Under the pieces are notes generated by a model that saw nothing but the letters and a program-made list of their open reading frames with translations, did no database searches and was not told the DNA's origin. Position numbers and translations under genes: made by a program. A stretch of 64,000 nt of DNA from Pectobacterium polonicum (lineage in GTDB: Bacteria > Pseudomonadota > Gammaproteobacteria > Enterobacterales > Enterobacteriaceae): assembly GCF_005497185.1 (NCBI RefSeq), contig NZ_RJTN01000012.1, positions 1 to 64,000 of the forward strand. Direction: 5' to 3'. Positions 62,965 through 64,000 of the stretch are shown here, piece after piece (position 1 is the first letter of the stretch; each line of letters starts with the position of its first letter).

Positions 62965-64000
62965 ATGAATACAGTAAGCTCAGCAGCTGGCGCGATACAA
63001 AAGAGAACAAACGCCCGCTACTGGATTGTCGTGATGTTGTTTATTGTCACGTCATTTAACTATGGAGACCGTGCGACCTTGTCCATTGCTGGTTCAGCAA
63101 TGTCTAAGGAAATTGGGTTGGATGCGGTGGGGATGGGCTATATCTTCTCTGCGTTCTCCTGGGCATACGTTATTGGTCAAATACCTGGAGGCTGGCTGCT
63201 CGATCGCTTTGGCTCAAAGAAAGTCTACTTCTATAGTATCTTCACCTGGTCGATTTTTACCTTATTACAAGGGTTTGTCGATATATTCAGCGGCGCGGGC
63301 ATCGTTATTTCTCTGTTCCTTTTACGCTTTATGGTTGGCCTGTGTGAATCGCCTTCCTTCCCAGGAAATAGCCGTATTGTCGCTGCCTGGTTCCCTGCAC
63401 AAGAGCGTGGAACCGCCGTCGCGATATTCAACTCGGCACAGTACTTTGCGACGGTGATCTTCGCCCCTATCATGGGCTGGCTGGTACATGCTGTGGGTTG
63501 GGCGCATGTGTTCTGGTTCATGGGTGGGTTGGGTATTATCCTTAGCTTTGTCTGGCTGAAAGTGATCCATGATCCGAAGGATCACCCTAGCGTGAATCAG
63601 GCTGAACTGGATTATATTGAAGCCGGTGGCGCACTGATTAATATGGATGCCAAAGGGTCGAAGAATGCGACCGTGAAGGGTGAAAAATGGCATCAGATCA
63701 AGCAATTAATGCAGTCTCGTATGATGCTTGGTGTTTACATCGGTCAATATTGCATTAACGCATTAACCTACTTCTTTATCACTTGGTTCCCGCTTTATCT
63801 GGTTCAGGCGCGCGGGATGTCGATCCTCAAAGCGGGATTTGTCGCCTCGGTGCCTGCTATCTGCGGTTTTGTCGGCGGCGTTCTGGGGGGCATCATTTCT
63901 GATTATCTGATGCGCCGGACTAATTCACTGACCTTTGCCCGTAAAACACCTATTGTTCTCGGTATGTTGCTCTCCATGTCGATGGTGATTTGTAACTACG
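62965..64000 (+). CDS. gudP: GudP-like glucarate/galactarate transporter, 3' end outside the window
   Basis: 345 residues visible of about 450. Major facilitator of the anion:cation symporter family: MNTVSSAAGAIQKRTNARYW, SFNYGDRATLSIAGSAMSKEIGLD, GQIPGGWLLDRFGSKKV, SPSFPGNSRIVAAWFPAQERGTAVAIFNSAQYFATVIFAPIMGW. About nine of the usual 12 helices are seen. By eye it resembles E. coli GudP more than GarP (ARYWIVVMLFIVTSFNYGDRA). Imports D-glucarate or D-galactarate by proton symport. Start ATG at 62965 follows AGGAG. Continues past base 64000. Confidence 0.94.
   Translation, partial: MNTVSSAAGAIQKRTNARYWIVVMLFIVTSFNYGDRATLSIAGSAMSKEIGLDAVGMGYIFSAFSWAYVIGQIPGGWLLDRFGSKKVYFYSIFTWSIFTLLQGFVDIFSGAGIVISLFLLRFMVGLCESPSFPGNSRIVAAWFPAQERGTAVAIFNSAQYFATVIFAPIMGWLVHAVGWAHVFWFMGGLGIILSFVWLKVIHDPKDHPSVNQAELDYIEAGGALINMDAKGSKNATVKGEKWHQIKQLMQSRMMLGVYIGQYCINALTYFFITWFPLYLVQARGMSILKAGFVASVPAICGFVGGVLGGIISDYLMRRTNSLTFARKTPIVLGMLLSMSMVICNY

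Overview
The window reads as a chromosomal segment of a soft-rot enterobacterium, most likely Pectobacterium or a close relative. Almost every gene has a clear E. coli-type orthologue. Blocks that are contiguous in E. coli are kept internally but joined in a different order, five methyl-accepting chemotaxis proteins are interspersed, and ERIC-type repeats lie between genes. This assignment rests on recognised protein families and gene order; no database search was possible.

Layout. 1-1.5 kb: the end of a ketopantoate-reductase-like gene and a ParD/ParE toxin-antitoxin locus whose toxin is frameshifted in a run of seven C. 1.7-6 kb: the minus-strand run yggS-proC-yggT-yggU-rdgB-hemW. 6-11 kb: an orphan PilT-like ATPase (yggR) overlapping tail-to-tail with a PAS-PAS-GAF-GGDEF diguanylate cyclase, then a chemoreceptor. 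11-15 kb: nsrR-rnr-rlmB. 15-21.4 kb: two chemoreceptors flanking yjfL and the RNA-repair pair rtcB-prfH, which is preceded by a possible 14-codon leader ORF. 21.6-24 kb: yjfP, then rpsF-priB-rpsR-rplI with an S6:S18-type leader. 24-42 kb: DUF488 gene, ytfB, fklB, ytfE (with an NsrR operator), a DUF2502 gene, a flavodoxin, cpdB, cysQ, ytfJ, ytfK, ytfL, msrA, tamA-tamB-ytfP and ppa. 42.5-44.1 kb: a fourth chemoreceptor. 44-54.5 kb: plsY/folB, uppP, cca, ygiM, ygiF-glnE-hldE. 54.6-57 kb: ligA-ypeB, away from its usual zipA context. 57-59.7 kb: two tandem FlxA-like coiled-coil genes and an Aer-type PAS chemoreceptor. 60-64 kb: two ERIC-type repeats, then divergent garD and gudP (galactarate/glucarate use), cut by the right edge.

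How the genes work together. Motility control is the main theme of the non-core genes. Sigma-28 (FliA)-like promoters, TAAA-N15-GCCGATAA or close variants, can be read upstream of three of the five chemoreceptors and of one FlxA-like gene; a perfect FliA -10 with a shortened spacer precedes the diguanylate cyclase. A perfect FNR box lies next to one chemoreceptor promoter. A second theme is nitrosative stress: nsrR and its likely target ytfE, with a 23-bp operator, are both in the window. RNA quality control is represented by rnr, rlmB, rtcB-prfH and cca, and envelope assembly by tamAB, uppP, plsY, ytfB and hldE.

No CRISPR array, rRNA, tRNA, prophage or complete insertion sequence was seen. 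The least ordinary items are the frameshifted ParE, the leader ORF before rtcB-prfH, a start-less 84-codon frame beside ytfE, the FlxA-like pair, the relocated ligA-ypeB and the modular ERIC copies.
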